DNA of 64,000 nt from VXNE01 sp965261535 (GTDB lineage: Bacteria; Pseudomonadota; Gammaproteobacteria; Pseudomonadales; Azotimanducaceae), in NCBI GenBank assembly GCA_965261535.1, contig OZ253469.1, forward strand, positions 3,162,001 to 3,226,000, read 5' to 3'. A program made the position numbers and the translations under genes. Of the stretch, positions 1-8,791 are shown in pieces; the stretch's first letter is position 1; each line of letters starts with the position of its first letter. Under the pieces are notes generated by a model. It saw only the letters and a program-made list of their open reading frames with translations. It searched no databases and was not told the origin of the DNA.

Positions 1-2
1 TG

Positions 3-743
3 AAAGTGCAGTCCATCCGGGATTTCGCAGGCGCCGACGAAGCTGTAGTCGTCTTCATCGAGCAGCAGGAAGTCGAACAAACCGATAGCGACGACGAAGA
101 TGCTAACGAACTTGCACAGCAAGAAGCCGCTGTCGCCGTGCAGGAAGCGCTGAAAACGCTTCTTGGGGAAGATGTTGAATTTCGAAAAATCGAAGTCGTC
201 GGGCCGACGGTATCCGGCGAGTTGATTCAGAAAGGCGCCATCGCCGTCGCGCTCGCAATCGGTATGATGTTAATTTACATCTGGTTCCGCTTCGAATGGC
301 AGTTTTCTCTCGGCGCCATCGTCGCGCTGGTTCACGACGTCGCCATCACGCTTGGCATGTTTTCGGTGACCGGTCTTGAATTCAACCTGGCGATTATCGC
401 CGCGATTTTGACCATTGTCGGTTATTCGATGAACGATACTGTCGTCGTCTATGACCGTGTTCGGGAGAATCTGCGCAAATTCAAACAAAAACCGCTGACA
501 GATCTTCTTGATTTGTCCATCAACGACACTTTGAGCCGAACGGTTATGACATCCGTTACAACATTATTGGCGCTCGGCGCCTTGGCGTCGCTTGGCGGGG
601 AAGTCTTAAGAGGATTTACGCTCGCCATGATCTGGGGGATTGTGATCGGGACCTATTCCTCGATCTTTGTCGCCTCGCCGTTCTTGCTTGCGACAGGCGT
701 GAAGCGCGACTGGTCGAAACAGCCGGCGGCAGTTGGCGCTTAG
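3..743 (+). CDS. secF: SecF, protein-export membrane protein (5' partial)
   Basis: SecF partners SecD in the inner membrane and uses the proton gradient to help SecYEG release exported proteins. The frame is open to the left window edge, so the N-terminus is missing; an in-frame GTG at 6 is probably not the true start. Visible are the periplasmic segment, the conserved VGPTVSGEL stretch, at least four membrane helices and the SecD/SecF signature around VGYSMNDTVVVYDRVREN. Wording such as FRFEWQFSLGAIVALVHD is typical of alphaproteobacterial SecF, unlike the GC-rich gammaproteobacterial genes from 3 kb onward. The gene stops about 50 bp before an IS66-type element. Identification is secure. 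Confidence 0.95.
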   Translation, partial: KVQSIRDFAGADEAVVVFIEQQEVEQTDSDDEDANELAQQEAAVAVQEALKTLLGEDVEFRKIEVVGPTVSGELIQKGAIAVALAIGMMLIYIWFRFEWQFSLGAIVALVHDVAITLGMFSVTGLEFNLAIIAAILTIVGYSMNDTVVVYDRVRENLRKFKQKPLTDLLDLSINDTLSRTVMTSVTTLLALGALASLGGEVLRGFTLAMIWGIVIGTYSSIFVASPFLLATGVKRDWSKQPAAVGA

Positions 744-762
744 AAAAACCGCTTTGCTACTG

Positions 763-794
763 TTAGGCCGGATGGCCCGGGCTAATCATTTTTC
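763..794. terminator. Possible bidirectional terminator after secF
   Basis: A short imperfect hairpin (TTAG and CCGG stem segments with one mismatch) lies 20 bp after the secF stop, followed by TCATTTTTC. If the large inversion is undone, this spot lies between the convergent ends of secF and the secreted-protein gene now at 55.2 kb, so it could serve both. The last 8 bases, CATTTTTC, are the IS66 target duplication. This is a hairpin-based inference only. Confidence 0.4.
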
Positions 795-811
795 GTAACT
801 ACTCACCCCCT
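795..811 (+). repeat. Left terminal inverted repeat of IS66-type copy 1
   Basis: The 17 bases GTAACTACTCACCCCCT are identical to both ends of the full-length copy (55945-55961 and, inverted, 58215-58231). They define the outer boundary of the element. Confidence 0.92.
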
Positions 812-888
812 ACCGGGCATCATTGTCGAGAAAGCATAGCCTGAACGGGGTTCTGCGGTATGGGTCGCAAGCGTCCGTCGGATTTCTC

Positions 889-917
889 TTGACATCATAG
901 GGCGTGGTGCCTATGGT
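889..917 (+). promoter_or_regulatory. Sigma70-type promoter of the methyltransferase gene
   Basis: TTGACA (889-894) and TATGGT (912-917) are separated by exactly 17 bp. The same two hexamers with the same spacing occur in copy 2 (58137-58109, minus strand) although the spacer bases differ, which supports a conserved promoter. Confidence 0.65.
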
Positions 918-943
918 GTGGACCTCATACGGATTACGGGTCT

Positions 944-1615
944 TTGCGAGTGGGCTATTTCGGATCGAAGGCGACCTCGGGGCTGTGCCAGCCCATCATC
1001 GCCCTGATGCCGCCGCACGACACCTACATCGAGACCCACCTCGGCGGCGGCGCGATCATGAAGCGCAAGCCGGCGGCGCTGCACAACATCGGCATCGACC
1101 TCGATGGGCGGGCTCTGGCGAAGTTCGACTGCGACTACCCCGTGCAACGCATTCACGGCTGCGCGCACCGGTTTCTGGCCGAGTACGACTATCGGGGCTC
1201 GGAGCTGGTCTACAGCGACCCGCCCTACCTGATGCGCACCCGCACCTCGGGACGCCGCTATCGCTTCGACTACGGGGAGGCCGATCACGTCGAGCTGCTG
1301 GAACTGCTCAAGACCCTGCCCTGCCAGGTCATGCTGTCCGGCTATCCCTCGGCGCTGTACGACGGGTTGCTCGGCGGCTGGCGCAGGCTGGAGGTGCAGG
1401 TCATGAACCGGGGCGGGGTGCGCACCGAGAAGCTGTGGTTCAACTTCGTCCCGGACCGGGTGCATTGGGCCAGCCGCGCGGGCCGCAACTTCACCCACCG
1501 CCAGACCATCAAGCGCAAGGCGGCGAGTTGGGGCGGGCGCTACCAGGCGATGCCGCGGGCGGAGCGCCTCGCGGTGCTGGCGGCGATGATGGCGGTCGAG
1601 GCCGAGGACGGCTGA
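944..1615 (+). CDS. D12-class DNA adenine methyltransferase, IS66 passenger (copy 1)
   Basis: Predicted to transfer a methyl group from S-adenosylmethionine to adenine N6 in DNA. The catalytic motif DPPY is present as VYSDPPYLM near residue 90, and the N-terminal SAM-binding region reads YFGSKATSG followed by ETHLGGGAI, matching the Dam/MethyltransfD12 layout. At about 220 aa it is shorter than Dam of enterobacteria. The start is uncertain: TTG at 944 or GTG at 950 both precede the conserved YFGSK. It lies 9 bp before the transposase on the same strand and probably shares its transcript. No restriction partner is visible, so it is best read as part of the mobile element. It is nearly identical to the copy at 57410-58141. 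Confidence 0.85.
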   Translation: MRVGYFGSKATSGLCQPIIALMPPHDTYIETHLGGGAIMKRKPAALHNIGIDLDGRALAKFDCDYPVQRIHGCAHRFLAEYDYRGSELVYSDPPYLMRTRTSGRRYRFDYGEADHVELLELLKTLPCQVMLSGYPSALYDGLLGGWRRLEVQVMNRGGVRTEKLWFNFVPDRVHWASRAGRNFTHRQTIKRKAASWGGRYQAMPRAERLAVLAAMMAVEAEDG

Positions 1616-1624
1616 GCGGCGGCC

Positions 1625-2755
1625 ATGGCCACGGTGAACCGGCAATCGCTGCGCGAGGAGTTCGAGCGCCTGAAGGCGGAGTTCGGGCGACTGTCCGCGG
1701 CGGACAAGATGTCGGCGGAAACGCGCGCGCTGTTCAACGCCCTGCTGATGCTGTTCGAAGTGCTGATGGCGATCTTCATGGAGAAGACCACCCGCAAGGG
1801 CGGCCGCAATTCGAGCATCCCGCCCTCGCAAACGAGCAAGGACGAGACCGCGGCGACCCGGCCCGGTGGCAAGGGCAAGGGCGTGACGCAAAACGATGCC
1901 CGGTCGCGCCATAGCCGAACCGTGACCACCACCGAGGTGGCGGCGGTCGACGCCTGCGCGAACTGCGGCGCCGATCTCGGTAGTACGCCATCGCAGTCCA
2001 AGCCACGACGCACGCGCATCGACATCCTGTTCGAGAAGGTCGTCCATCACGTCGATGCGGAGGTCAAGGACTGCCCCCGCTGTCGGCGGCGGACGACGGG
2101 ACGATTCCCGGCGGACATGTGCGGTCCCCTGCAGTACGGCAACGGCCTCAAGGCCTACATGATGAACCTGCTGATCGCCCGGATGGTCCCCCTCGACCGG
2201 GTGCTGAAGTCGGTCGAGACGCTGATCGATGTGGCCATTTCGCCGGCGACGCTGCTGAAGTTCGTGATCCGACTGCATGCGGCGCTGGAACGTTGGGAGG
2301 CGACGGCCATCGACGAACTGCTCCGCATGCCGGCCTTGAACGCCGACGAGACCTCGCTGCGGGTGGATCGGAAGAACCACTGGATCCATGTCTATTCCGG
2401 CGGCGAGATCACCGTCAAACGCCTGCACCGCAAACGCGGTTGCGAGGCCATCGACGACATCGGCATCATCCCCCGCTACGGCGGTGTCGTGGTGCACGAC
2501 TGCTGGGCGTCGTATCTGTCCTACGATCATTGCGGCCACGCGCTTTGCGGCTCGCATCTCCTGCGCGAATTGCAGTTCGTCGTAGACTCCAATCAATACC
2601 CTTGGGCCAGGAACATGAAGCGACTGCTCAAGGAAACCTGCGCCAAGGTGTCGGCGAGCGACGCCAAGCAGGTGACCGAGCAGGAATGCCGGAACCTGCG
2701 CAAACGCTATTTTTCCAGTTCGCCTCTGACATTTTTGCCCCTCCCGAATCCTTAG
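1625..2755 (+). pseudogene. IS66-family transposase (TnpC type), C-terminally truncated
   Basis: Residues 1-362 match the 483-aa transposase of copy 2. Order: N-terminal coiled coil (LREEFERLKAEFGRLS), a Ser/Thr/Lys-rich linker, the IS66 zinc finger (CANCGADLG then CPRCRRR), and the start of the DDE domain with NADETSLRV and the VVHDCWASY segment. After RKRY at 2710 the sequence becomes unrelated (SSSPLTF) and stops at 2755. About 120 C-terminal residues, including the last catalytic acid, are missing, so this copy cannot make active transposase by itself. Confidence 0.9.
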
Positions 2756-2964
2756 TAGCCTACCACCGGCGACGCCATCAACGCAGTCAGAACGTCCCCC
2801 GCCCTATTCCTGTCCGCGCACATGAGGCACACGGCTCTGCCCTTGAGTTGCCAGCGCATGTCGCGCTCGCGCCACCTGTCGCGGCAGATCGGGCAGATCA
2901 TCCGGTCGTCAATCGCGGTCGGCGTCAGAATGGAATGGTTCGGCGAAGGCTTGGCGGCGTCCAT
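2752..2964 (-). CDS. Small zinc-ribbon-like hypothetical protein (element X cargo)
   Basis: A 70-aa frame with two CxxC pairs (CPIC and CLMC about 20 residues apart), suggesting a treble-clef or zinc-ribbon fold. It lies wholly inside the X fragment and would be cargo or an accessory gene of that element. No family is recognised. The GC-rich DNA gives chance open frames, so coding status rests mainly on the cysteine spacing. Confidence 0.4.
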   Translation of the reverse strand: MDAAKPSPNHSILTPTAIDDRMICPICRDRWRERDMRWQLKGRAVCLMCADRNRAGDVLTALMASPVVGY

Positions 2965-3020
2965 GCCGCGTATTTAGTCCGCGCGAGGGAGGAAGCGGAA
3001 AGCGCCGGATTCCGCGCCGT

Positions 3021-3051
3021 GCGGTCATGTGGAGTCAACGGTATAGTTCCC
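3021..3051 (+). repeat. Terminal repeat of element X (right end)
   Basis: 31 bp beginning GCGGTCATGTGGAGTC and ending GGTATAGTTCCC, identical base for base to 59370-59400. It is followed by AAATCTTT (3052-3059), whose complement follows the other copy at 59401-59408. In the reconstructed order these are inverted termini with an 8-bp target duplication. Confidence 0.9.
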
Positions 3052-3294
3052 AAATCTTTCGCCTATCCCCTGCCCGACTACGACGAACAGAACGCCAATG
3101 CCGTGCCCGTCGAAGTCGAGCCGGGCGATGCGGTCATGCATACCGCGCCGACGGTGCATTGGACCTTCGATCCCATCGAATATCGCGACCGCAACGCCAT
3201 GGTGTTCGTCTACCGGGGAGCGAGTTCGGCGGTCGACCCGATGGGGGCGAAAAAGTCCAGGTCCGCCTATGCGGACGGCGCCACGACGCTCTAG
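3052..3294 (+). pseudogene. PhyH-family dioxygenase, 3' half (split by element X)
   Basis: Codes for the C-terminal part of a phytanoyl-CoA dioxygenase-like Fe(II)/2-oxoglutarate enzyme, beginning SFAYPLPDYDE and ending SAYADGATTL. It carries the distal iron-binding His (MHTAPTVHWT) and a downstream Arg that would bind 2-oxoglutarate, but not the HxD motif. The HxD lies in the 5' half at 59401-59864 (minus strand). Joining 59864-59401 to 3060-3294 gives a 699-nt frame (232 aa) with no stop at the join (reading HKRDKSFAYP), so this was one gene. Its stop overlaps the stop of the convergent enoyl-CoA hydratase gene. Confidence 0.9.
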
Positions 3295-4142
3295 TCCGCC
3301 GAACGCTTCTTCGGCAGGTCGACGAAGTCGCCAGGCCGCTTCTGCCGGGCGGCCAGCATGGCCTCCTGCATCTCGGCGCCCTGCAGGAACGACGCGTTCC
3401 AGATGGCGATGTAGTCAAGCCCGTCCGCCGTCGAATGATCGCGGGCGTAGTTGATCATCCGCTTGCAGCCATAGACGGCCAGCGGGGGCTTGCTCGCGAT
3501 CTCCCGCGCTACTTCAAGAACACCGTCGAGCAACGCGTTCCGGTCGGGAAAGACCCGATTGACGAGGCCGACATCGCGGGCTTCGGCCGCTGACATGCGC
3601 CTACCGGTGTAGGCGAGTTCCCGCACGATGCCTTCCGGCAAGAGCTTGACCAATCGCGGGAAGGTGCCGACATCGGCGGTCATGCCGATGTTGACCTCAA
3701 AGATCGTAAAGTAAGCGTCTTCGGTCGCGTAGCGCATGTCGCATGCGGAAACCATGTCCACGCCGCCGCCGATACAGCCCCCCTGCACCGCTGCGAGCAC
3801 CGGGATACGGCACTCTTCGAGGCAACTGAAGCTCCGTTGCAAATGGGAGGTGCTGTCGTAGAAGCTTGCGCCGTGGCGGATCCGCGCGGCCCGGGCGTCG
3901 GCGGCGTCCGCTGCCGTGCCTGAATCGCCGCCGAATGCGGCGAGGTCCATGCCCGACGAGAAGTGCGGCCCCGTGGAGGAGATGACGATGGCGCGCGCCC
4001 TGGCGTTGCCATCGATGTCGGCGACGATTTCCGGCAATTCCCGCCAGAACGCCTGGTTCATGCTGTTGCGCTTCTCCGGTCGCGTCAGGACGACGTGCGC
4101 AACGCGATCCTGGATCTCGACGCTGAAGCTCTCGTAGGTCAT
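3291..4142 (-). CDS. Enoyl-CoA hydratase/isomerase family protein
   Basis: Crotonase-fold protein of 283 aa, likely acting on an acyl-CoA double bond in the cytosol. The start at 4142 gives the typical beginning MTYESFSVEIQDRVAHVVLTRPEK; longer upstream frames are not conserved-looking. The CoA-binding and oxyanion regions are seen as SSGMDLAAF and GGCIGGGVDMVSACDMRYAT, and the Glu-containing stretch as EVNIGMTADVGT, which favours a dienoyl-CoA isomerase-like member (ECH1 type). It lies between two phyH genes. The gap to the upstream PhyH gene is 35 bp, so the two are probably cotranscribed. Confidence 0.9.
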   Translation of the reverse strand: MTYESFSVEIQDRVAHVVLTRPEKRNSMNQAFWRELPEIVADIDGNARARAIVISSTGPHFSSGMDLAAFGGDSGTAADAADARAARIRHGASFYDSTSHLQRSFSCLEECRIPVLAAVQGGCIGGGVDMVSACDMRYATEDAYFTIFEVNIGMTADVGTFPRLVKLLPEGIVRELAYTGRRMSAAEARDVGLVNRVFPDRNALLDGVLEVAREIASKPPLAVYGCKRMINYARDHSTADGLDYIAIWNASFLQGAEMQEAMLAARQKRPGDFVDLPKKRSAD

Positions 4143-4177
4143 TCGATAGTCCTTTTCTCGGATCCGCGGATCGGCGG

Positions 4178-5347
4178 CTAGATTCCGAGATCGAGAAGGT
4201 TGTAGTCCTTGATGCGTTCCCGAGCCGCATCGTTCCACTCGAACATCACCCCTTCGCTGACATGGGGTTGATAGCGGAAAGGCTCCTCGTCCGGGAAGCG
4301 TCGATGGCGGGCGTCTATCGCGTAACCGAGGATCCGGGAGCGTTCGCGGACGCGGTCCGCATCGTAGATGATCTTGTCGCTGCCCGGGCTGTGTATGCCG
4401 TTGCCCCTCGCGCCGAGGATCGACTTGCGTCGGTGGAAACCAAAGTTGATGGTGACGCGGATGTCCGCGCTGGTGTTGGCGAACGAGCCGTGTATGGCCT
4501 GCCGATTGCACATGCCGACATCGCCCGGCGCGCAGAGCAGCGGAACCGCCTCCGGCAACCGATCCGAACCCGCCGCATCGCACATGGCCTTGATGTCCGC
4601 CCTGGTGAGATGCGAGCCGGGCACGATCCAGAGACCGTTGGCGGCGTTGCAGCCGTATAACTGCCCCATGAAATTGAAGCCGTGGCTACCCTTGTCGAAG
4701 ATCGGCGTATCCCAGTGCGTGGTGCCATCCTGATGCCACGCCACGGATCCGCCGAGTCCCGGCTGCTTGATGAAGATCACTTCGTTGAAAGGCGTGAAGT
4801 CATCGCCGTTGACCGTGGCCGCAACGCGGAGCAAATCGGGATGTCCGTATACGCGAAGACAGGCGTCGGAGTACTGCAGGGAACCCGAGACCACCTGCAG
4901 CACATGGTCCGGCGCATCTGCGGGCGGCGTCGGTTCGATCATCTTCGCGGGATGCCTGCCCTGGTTGTGTTGCGTTCCTCCGACGGGATCGGACAGCGGT
5001 TTGACCAGCGAAAAGCCGAACATCTCGCGGTCCGCGTTCAACGCTGGACGCCCGTTCCGGTCAAGTCTCACCCCAGGTTCCGTGGGCGCCCGATCAAGGA
5101 TGCGGTCGATATCCCGCTCCAGGTCCGTAAGCTCTTCCGGTCGGAGAACGTTTTCGAAAACATAGAAGCCGCAGCGCCAATACGCTTCCAGGATATCTTC
5201 GCCGAGTGATCCGTCGGCGTTGAAACGAATGGGGCCGCGATTGCCCAAAGCCCGGGCGCGGGCCTCGCCGGCGGATCGATAGGCCACCATGGCCGCTTCG
5301 TGTTCGCCGTAGTCCGTGGCAATCGGGCTTATGGAACTCAGTGACAT
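4178..5347 (-). CDS. Phytanoyl-CoA dioxygenase (PhyH) family protein
   Basis: Predicted Fe(II)/2-oxoglutarate-dependent oxygenase of 389 aa. The iron triad is visible as HQD in VAWHQDGTTHWD (residues about 218-220) and the distal His in AIHGSFANTS, followed by the 2-oxoglutarate-binding Arg in ADIRVTINFGF. The start at 5347 (MSLSSISPIATDYGE) follows a region without conserved coding character. It is upstream of and codirectional with the enoyl-CoA hydratase. The substrate is unknown: PhyH proteins hydroxylate fatty acyl-CoAs but also many small molecules. Confidence 0.9.
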   Translation of the reverse strand: MSLSSISPIATDYGEHEAAMVAYRSAGEARARALGNRGPIRFNADGSLGEDILEAYWRCGFYVFENVLRPEELTDLERDIDRILDRAPTEPGVRLDRNGRPALNADREMFGFSLVKPLSDPVGGTQHNQGRHPAKMIEPTPPADAPDHVLQVVSGSLQYSDACLRVYGHPDLLRVAATVNGDDFTPFNEVIFIKQPGLGGSVAWHQDGTTHWDTPIFDKGSHGFNFMGQLYGCNAANGLWIVPGSHLTRADIKAMCDAAGSDRLPEAVPLLCAPGDVGMCNRQAIHGSFANTSADIRVTINFGFHRRKSILGARGNGIHSPGSDKIIYDADRVRERSRILGYAIDARHRRFPDEEPFRYQPHVSEGVMFEWNDAARERIKDYNLLDLGI

Positions 5348-5445
5348 GGCGCCTGCCTGTTTCAAACCTCCGAAATCATGATGGAGGGAGCGACGCATTT
5401 GCGCAACCGCGCGCCGGCGGAGTCGCCCACCCTTCGCATGTGCGC

Positions 5446-6795
5446 TCAGAACCAGGTTATCGCCAGCGTAGCGCTCCCCAGAAGCAGCAAGAAACCGCAC
5501 ATGTCGGTGACGGTCGTCAACACCGGCCCCGAGGCGACGGCGGGATCGGCTCCAAAGCGCTTGAGCAACAGCGGCACGGTTCCGCCAATGGACACCGCAA
5601 CCACGGTATTGACCGCCAGTGCCAGGGCGACCACCGCGCCCACGAGGGGACCCTTCCACCACCACGCGACGGCACCCAGCAACGCGCCGAGGGCAATGCC
5701 ATTCAACACGCCGACCTTGGCCTCCTGCCACCAGACGCGCATGACGTCGCGTGGATTCGCGACGCCGAGCGCAAGTTCACGCATGCTGATCGCGACCGCC
5801 TGGTTGCCGGAGCAGCCGCTCATGTCGGAGACGATGGGCAGGAAAATGGCCAATGCGATGACCGTCGCCAGGGTTTCTTCGAACGCGGCGATCACGCTCA
5901 CCGAAATCATGTTCAGCACGATGTTGATCGACAGCCAGGACAGCCGCCGGCGCGAACGCAGCCCGAGGGGCATGCTGCGCAACTCTTCTCCCCCGACGAT
6001 CCCCTGGGACTTCAGATGGTCCTCGGCGGCCCGTTCCGCCAGCGCCTCGTCCACATGCCCGCGATCGACGACCCCGAGCAACGTCCCCGTATCGTCCGTC
6101 ACCGGCAACGACAAGACCTCGGCTTCCTCCAGGCACGCATCGACCGTAATCAGATCCGCCTCGGCGTTGATGGCGGTCGCGGGCGTCATCAGGTCCCTGA
6201 TGGCCATCGATGGCGGGGCGGCAACGAGGTTCCGGGTCCGGACCACGCCAATCAGTCGCCCTTCGGAATTCACCACGTAGGCGAACCTGACGAGATAGGG
6301 AGAAAGCTCGCGATGGCCCGAGGTCAGATCCTCCAACACCTCGCGTGCCGACGCGGACCCCGGGAAAGCGAGGAAGTCCCGCACCATGAGACCGCCCGCG
6401 GACTCGGCGGGATAGGTCATCAACTCCCGCGCATCGGCAGCCGTCTCCGGCGCCAGCGCACCGAGTATGCGGAGCCGGTCCTCGTCGTCTACTTCGGCGA
6501 GCACGTCGGCCCGCTCGTGACTCGGCAATGCCGTCACGATGGACGCCGCATCCCGCACCGGCAACGCCTCGATCAGATCGGCGGCGACTTCGTCGGGCAC
6601 ATCCTCGATGAACTCCGCCGCGATCTCCGGCGCCAACGCCGACAGGATGGCCTGGCGCTCGTCCTCGTCGAGGCGGAACATCGCGCGCACTACGTCGGCG
6701 CCCGACAACGTGGCGAAATACGCATCCACCGCGACGGGATCATCGGCGATCAGCGTCCTGAGCCGAGCGAAGGGCTCAACTTGTACGGTATCCAA
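5446..6795 (-). CDS. mgtE: MgtE-type magnesium transporter
   Basis: Inner-membrane Mg2+ channel of 449 aa. Order: N-terminal MgtE superhelical domain (acidic repeats such as LAPEIAAEFIEDVPDEVAADLIEALP, residues about 20-130), two CBS domains (about 135-260) and a five-helix membrane domain from about residue 285 with the MSGCSGNQAVAISMREL region. Acidic residues in the cytosolic domain normally sense Mg2+ and gate the pore. It is encoded upstream of the PhyH gene with about 100 bp between, so cotranscription is possible but not clear. Confidence 0.93.
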   Translation of the reverse strand: MDTVQVEPFARLRTLIADDPVAVDAYFATLSGADVVRAMFRLDEDERQAILSALAPEIAAEFIEDVPDEVAADLIEALPVRDAASIVTALPSHERADVLAEVDDEDRLRILGALAPETAADARELMTYPAESAGGLMVRDFLAFPGSASAREVLEDLTSGHRELSPYLVRFAYVVNSEGRLIGVVRTRNLVAAPPSMAIRDLMTPATAINAEADLITVDACLEEAEVLSLPVTDDTGTLLGVVDRGHVDEALAERAAEDHLKSQGIVGGEELRSMPLGLRSRRRLSWLSINIVLNMISVSVIAAFEETLATVIALAIFLPIVSDMSGCSGNQAVAISMRELALGVANPRDVMRVWWQEAKVGVLNGIALGALLGAVAWWWKGPLVGAVVALALAVNTVVAVSIGGTVPLLLKRFGADPAVASGPVLTTVTDMCGFLLLLGSATLAITWF

Positions 6796-6866
6796 GGGAT
6801 TTTCCTCTTATCGTCGGGCCGAACTGATTATCCGGCCTGGCGTCGTTCGAAGGGGGTTAACGTCGC

Positions 6867-7541
6867 CTACGAGCCGCCTCGCCGGCTAACCCCCGTGGCG
6901 GAGGCCACCAGCACGACATCGGGACGGTTCGCGGCGAAGATGCCGTTGGCGACGACGCCAACGATGTCGTTCACGGCGCTCTCCAGCGCGTCCGGGTCAT
7001 CGATGGACAGGTCTCGCACATCGAGGATGACGTTGCCGTTATCGGTCACCACGCCTTGCCGGAACTCCGGCCTGCCGCCCATGCCCGCCAGCTTGCGCGC
7101 GACGAGTCCCCGCGCCATGGGTATGACTTCGACGGGCAGCGGGAAACCTCCCAATTCGTCTACCAGCTTCTCATCGTCGACGATGCAGATGAATTCGTCC
7201 GCCGACGCCGCGATGATCTTCTCGCGCGTCAGCGCTCCCCCGCCGCCCTTGATCAGCGCGTTGGAAGGGTCCACTTCGTCCGCGCCGTCCACGTAGACAA
7301 GCACCGACGGCGCCGCGTTCAAGTCGATCACCGAGACGCCAAGCGACCGCAATTGCGCGGTGGAAGCGTCCGAACTCGACACGGCGGCGTCGAATTTGTG
7401 TGCGCACGCGGCCAACGCATCGATGAAAAAATGCACGGTCGATCCCGTGCCGACGCCCACGACCGCATCGCGCGTGAGTTTGGGTTCGACCAGTTCGAGC
7501 GCTGCGCGCGCGGCGTCCCGTTTGAGTTCGTCGCGCGCCAT
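6867..7541 (-). CDS. rpiA: Ribose-5-phosphate isomerase A
   Basis: Interconverts ribose-5-phosphate and ribulose-5-phosphate in the non-oxidative pentose phosphate pathway. The 224-aa length is normal. Diagnostic motifs are GVGTGSTVHFFID near the N-terminus, the DGADEVD active-site loop and KGGGGALTREKIIA. The ATG at 7541 sits next to the stop of the upstream def gene, implying translational coupling. Confidence 0.96.
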   Translation of the reverse strand: MARDELKRDAARAALELVEPKLTRDAVVGVGTGSTVHFFIDALAACAHKFDAAVSSSDASTAQLRSLGVSVIDLNAAPSVLVYVDGADEVDPSNALIKGGGGALTREKIIAASADEFICIVDDEKLVDELGGFPLPVEVIPMARGLVARKLAGMGGRPEFRQGVVTDNGNVILDVRDLSIDDPDALESAVNDIVGVVANGIFAANRPDVVLVASATGVSRRGGS

Positions 7542-7542
7542 G

Positions 7543-8112
7543 CTAAGTGCCAGCGTCCGCCGACTCGCCATCGCTTTCCGAGGGCAGCACGTAGCGCGCG
7601 AATTCCTCTTCGAAAGCCAGCAGCGTCGGATCCTGAATGCGGTCGACGAAAAGGCGACCGTCAAGGTGATCGAATTCATGCTGAAAGACCGTCGCGAGAA
7701 ATCCCTTGGCCTCGAGTTCTCGCTGCTCCCCCTGCAGGTCGAGATAGCGCACGCGAATGTGCTGCGGGCGCTCGACGAAGCCGCGCAAACCCGGTATCGA
7801 CAGGCAGCCTTCCCAGTACCCGGCCGAAGTTTCATCCACGATCTCGATTTCGGGATTGACGCAAATGGTCAGCGGAATGTGATCGAGCTCGCCGTAGCGC
7901 GTCGGTCCACCGGGAATCTCGATCAGCGCCAGGCGTACGCTCTCGTTCACCTGCGGTGCCGCCAGCCCGATTCCGCCATAGTCGTGCAACGTGTCGATCA
8001 TGTCGGAAACGAGTCGGTGCAAGGCGTCGCTTCGAAGTTCCTCGCTCCGCAACCCGCGAGCGGGTCGTCGCAGCGTCGGGTGCCCCAGGCGGATGACCTT
8101 GCGAACTGCCAT
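7543..8112 (-). CDS. def: Peptide deformylase
   Basis: Removes the N-formyl group from nascent proteins. All three deformylase motifs are present in 189 aa: GIGLAAPQ, EGCLSIPG (metal-binding Cys) and QHEFDHLDG (two metal His and the catalytic Glu). The start at 8112 (MAVRKVIRLG) gives the family's normal N-terminus. It is downstream of fau by 4 bp and directly upstream of rpiA. Pairing with rpiA rather than fmt is a small peculiarity of this locus. Confidence 0.96.
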   Translation of the reverse strand: MAVRKVIRLGHPTLRRPARGLRSEELRSDALHRLVSDMIDTLHDYGGIGLAAPQVNESVRLALIEIPGGPTRYGELDHIPLTICVNPEIEIVDETSAGYWEGCLSIPGLRGFVERPQHIRVRYLDLQGEQRELEAKGFLATVFQHEFDHLDGRLFVDRIQDPTLLAFEEEFARYVLPSESDGESADAGT

Positions 8113-8116
8113 GCCG

Positions 8117-8677
8117 TCAGTATAACCGCAGGCCAGCACCGCGCGGGGTGAAGCAGCGCCATTCGCGCTCGGTCACCACGGCGTCCAGCGGCACGTCCCA
8201 GTCGCGGTGCGGGATGTCCCGGATGCGTTGCAGCTCGTGCGCGACGCCGACCATCAGCGGGCGCCGCGCCGCCGCGAAGTAGCGGTCGTAGAAGCCTCCG
8301 CCCATGCCGATTCGCCGGCCTTCGTCGCTGAAGGCAACGAGCGGCATCAACACGACAGAGAGCGCGATCGCGGGCACGCAACGCCCGCCAGCGGGTTCCG
8401 CTATGCCGAAGCGATTGCGGCGCAAGGGATCGCCCGGGCGATACCGGCGAAAGGTCATGCGTTCCGCCGATTCGACGACGGGCAATGCGATCCGGGGATG
8501 CCGGGCGATGAATGGCCGCAAATCCAACTCGCCGTCCGTCGCCGCATAGGCGGCCACGCGGCCGCGCAGCATGATCCCCGAAGTGAAAAGATGCCGACAC
8601 GCGTCATGCGCATGACGCCTCTGAACGCAAGCGGACAATGCGCGGCGACGTTCGCGCATGTCTTTGCGCAGTGTCAT
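8117..8677 (-). CDS. fau: 5-formyltetrahydrofolate cyclo-ligase
   Basis: Converts 5-formyl-THF to 5,10-methenyl-THF with ATP. The 186-aa protein carries the nucleotide- and folate-binding signature GMGGGFYDRYF at about residue 130 and the basic N-terminal MTLRKDMRERRRAL. The gene follows the 6S RNA gene, the classical gammaproteobacterial order zapA-ssrS-fau (ygfA). Confidence 0.93.
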   Translation of the reverse strand: MTLRKDMRERRRALSACVQRRHAHDACRHLFTSGIMLRGRVAAYAATDGELDLRPFIARHPRIALPVVESAERMTFRRYRPGDPLRRNRFGIAEPAGGRCVPAIALSVVLMPLVAFSDEGRRIGMGGGFYDRYFAAARRPLMVGVAHELQRIRDIPHRDWDVPLDAVVTEREWRCFTPRGAGLRLY

Positions 8678-8791
8678 GGTGCTCGACGGGCGGCAACGCC
8701 GCGAAGGATGCCTCCTCGCCGGATTGAAACAGGCCCGCAACCTTCTAGCGAGCCAGATGCGCGGCGTGTCGCTTGCCGCGATGACGAGGTG

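Larger units (their letters stand above)
795..2710 (+). mobile_element. IS66-family element with DNA methyltransferase passenger, copy 1 (3' truncated)
   Basis: The element starts with the terminal repeat GTAACTACTCACCCCCT and carries a promoter, a DNA adenine methyltransferase gene and an IS66-type transposase. Homology to the full-length copy at 55945-58231 stops at 2710, inside the transposase, so the right end is lost. No IS66 tnpA or tnpB is present, as in the tnpC-only branch of IS66. Protein differences from copy 2 are scattered, so the copies are not freshly duplicated. The left flank CATTTTTC is the complement of the 8 bases left of copy 2, showing that outer flanks were exchanged between the two. 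Confidence 0.9.
2711..3051. mobile_element. Right-end fragment of element X, interrupting phyH
   Basis: This 341-bp stretch runs from the point where the IS66 transposase breaks off to a 31-bp terminal repeat (3021-3051) that abuts a PhyH coding fragment. The same 31 bp end the block 58232-59400, which abuts the other half of that phyH gene. The two blocks are therefore the two ends of one transposon, X, that carried a truncated IS66-methyltransferase element inside it. An 8-bp target duplication and terminal repeats beginning GG would fit several families (for example IS1595 or ISL3), but no transposase of X survives, so the family is undetermined. Confidence 0.75.

Noticed and set aside
944..1615. 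Methyltransferase as half of a restriction-modification system
   Set aside because: No nuclease gene is adjacent in either copy, and the gene sits inside the transposon ends with the transposase.
911..2596. Long open frame antisense to the methyltransferase and transposase of IS66 copy 1
   Set aside because: It is the GC-skew shadow of two clearly coding frames and is rich in Arg, His and Gln with no domain; the same shadow appears in copy 2 (55961-58042).
5341..7296. 651-codon plus-strand frame opposite mgtE and rpiA
   Set aside because: Shadow of two conserved genes.
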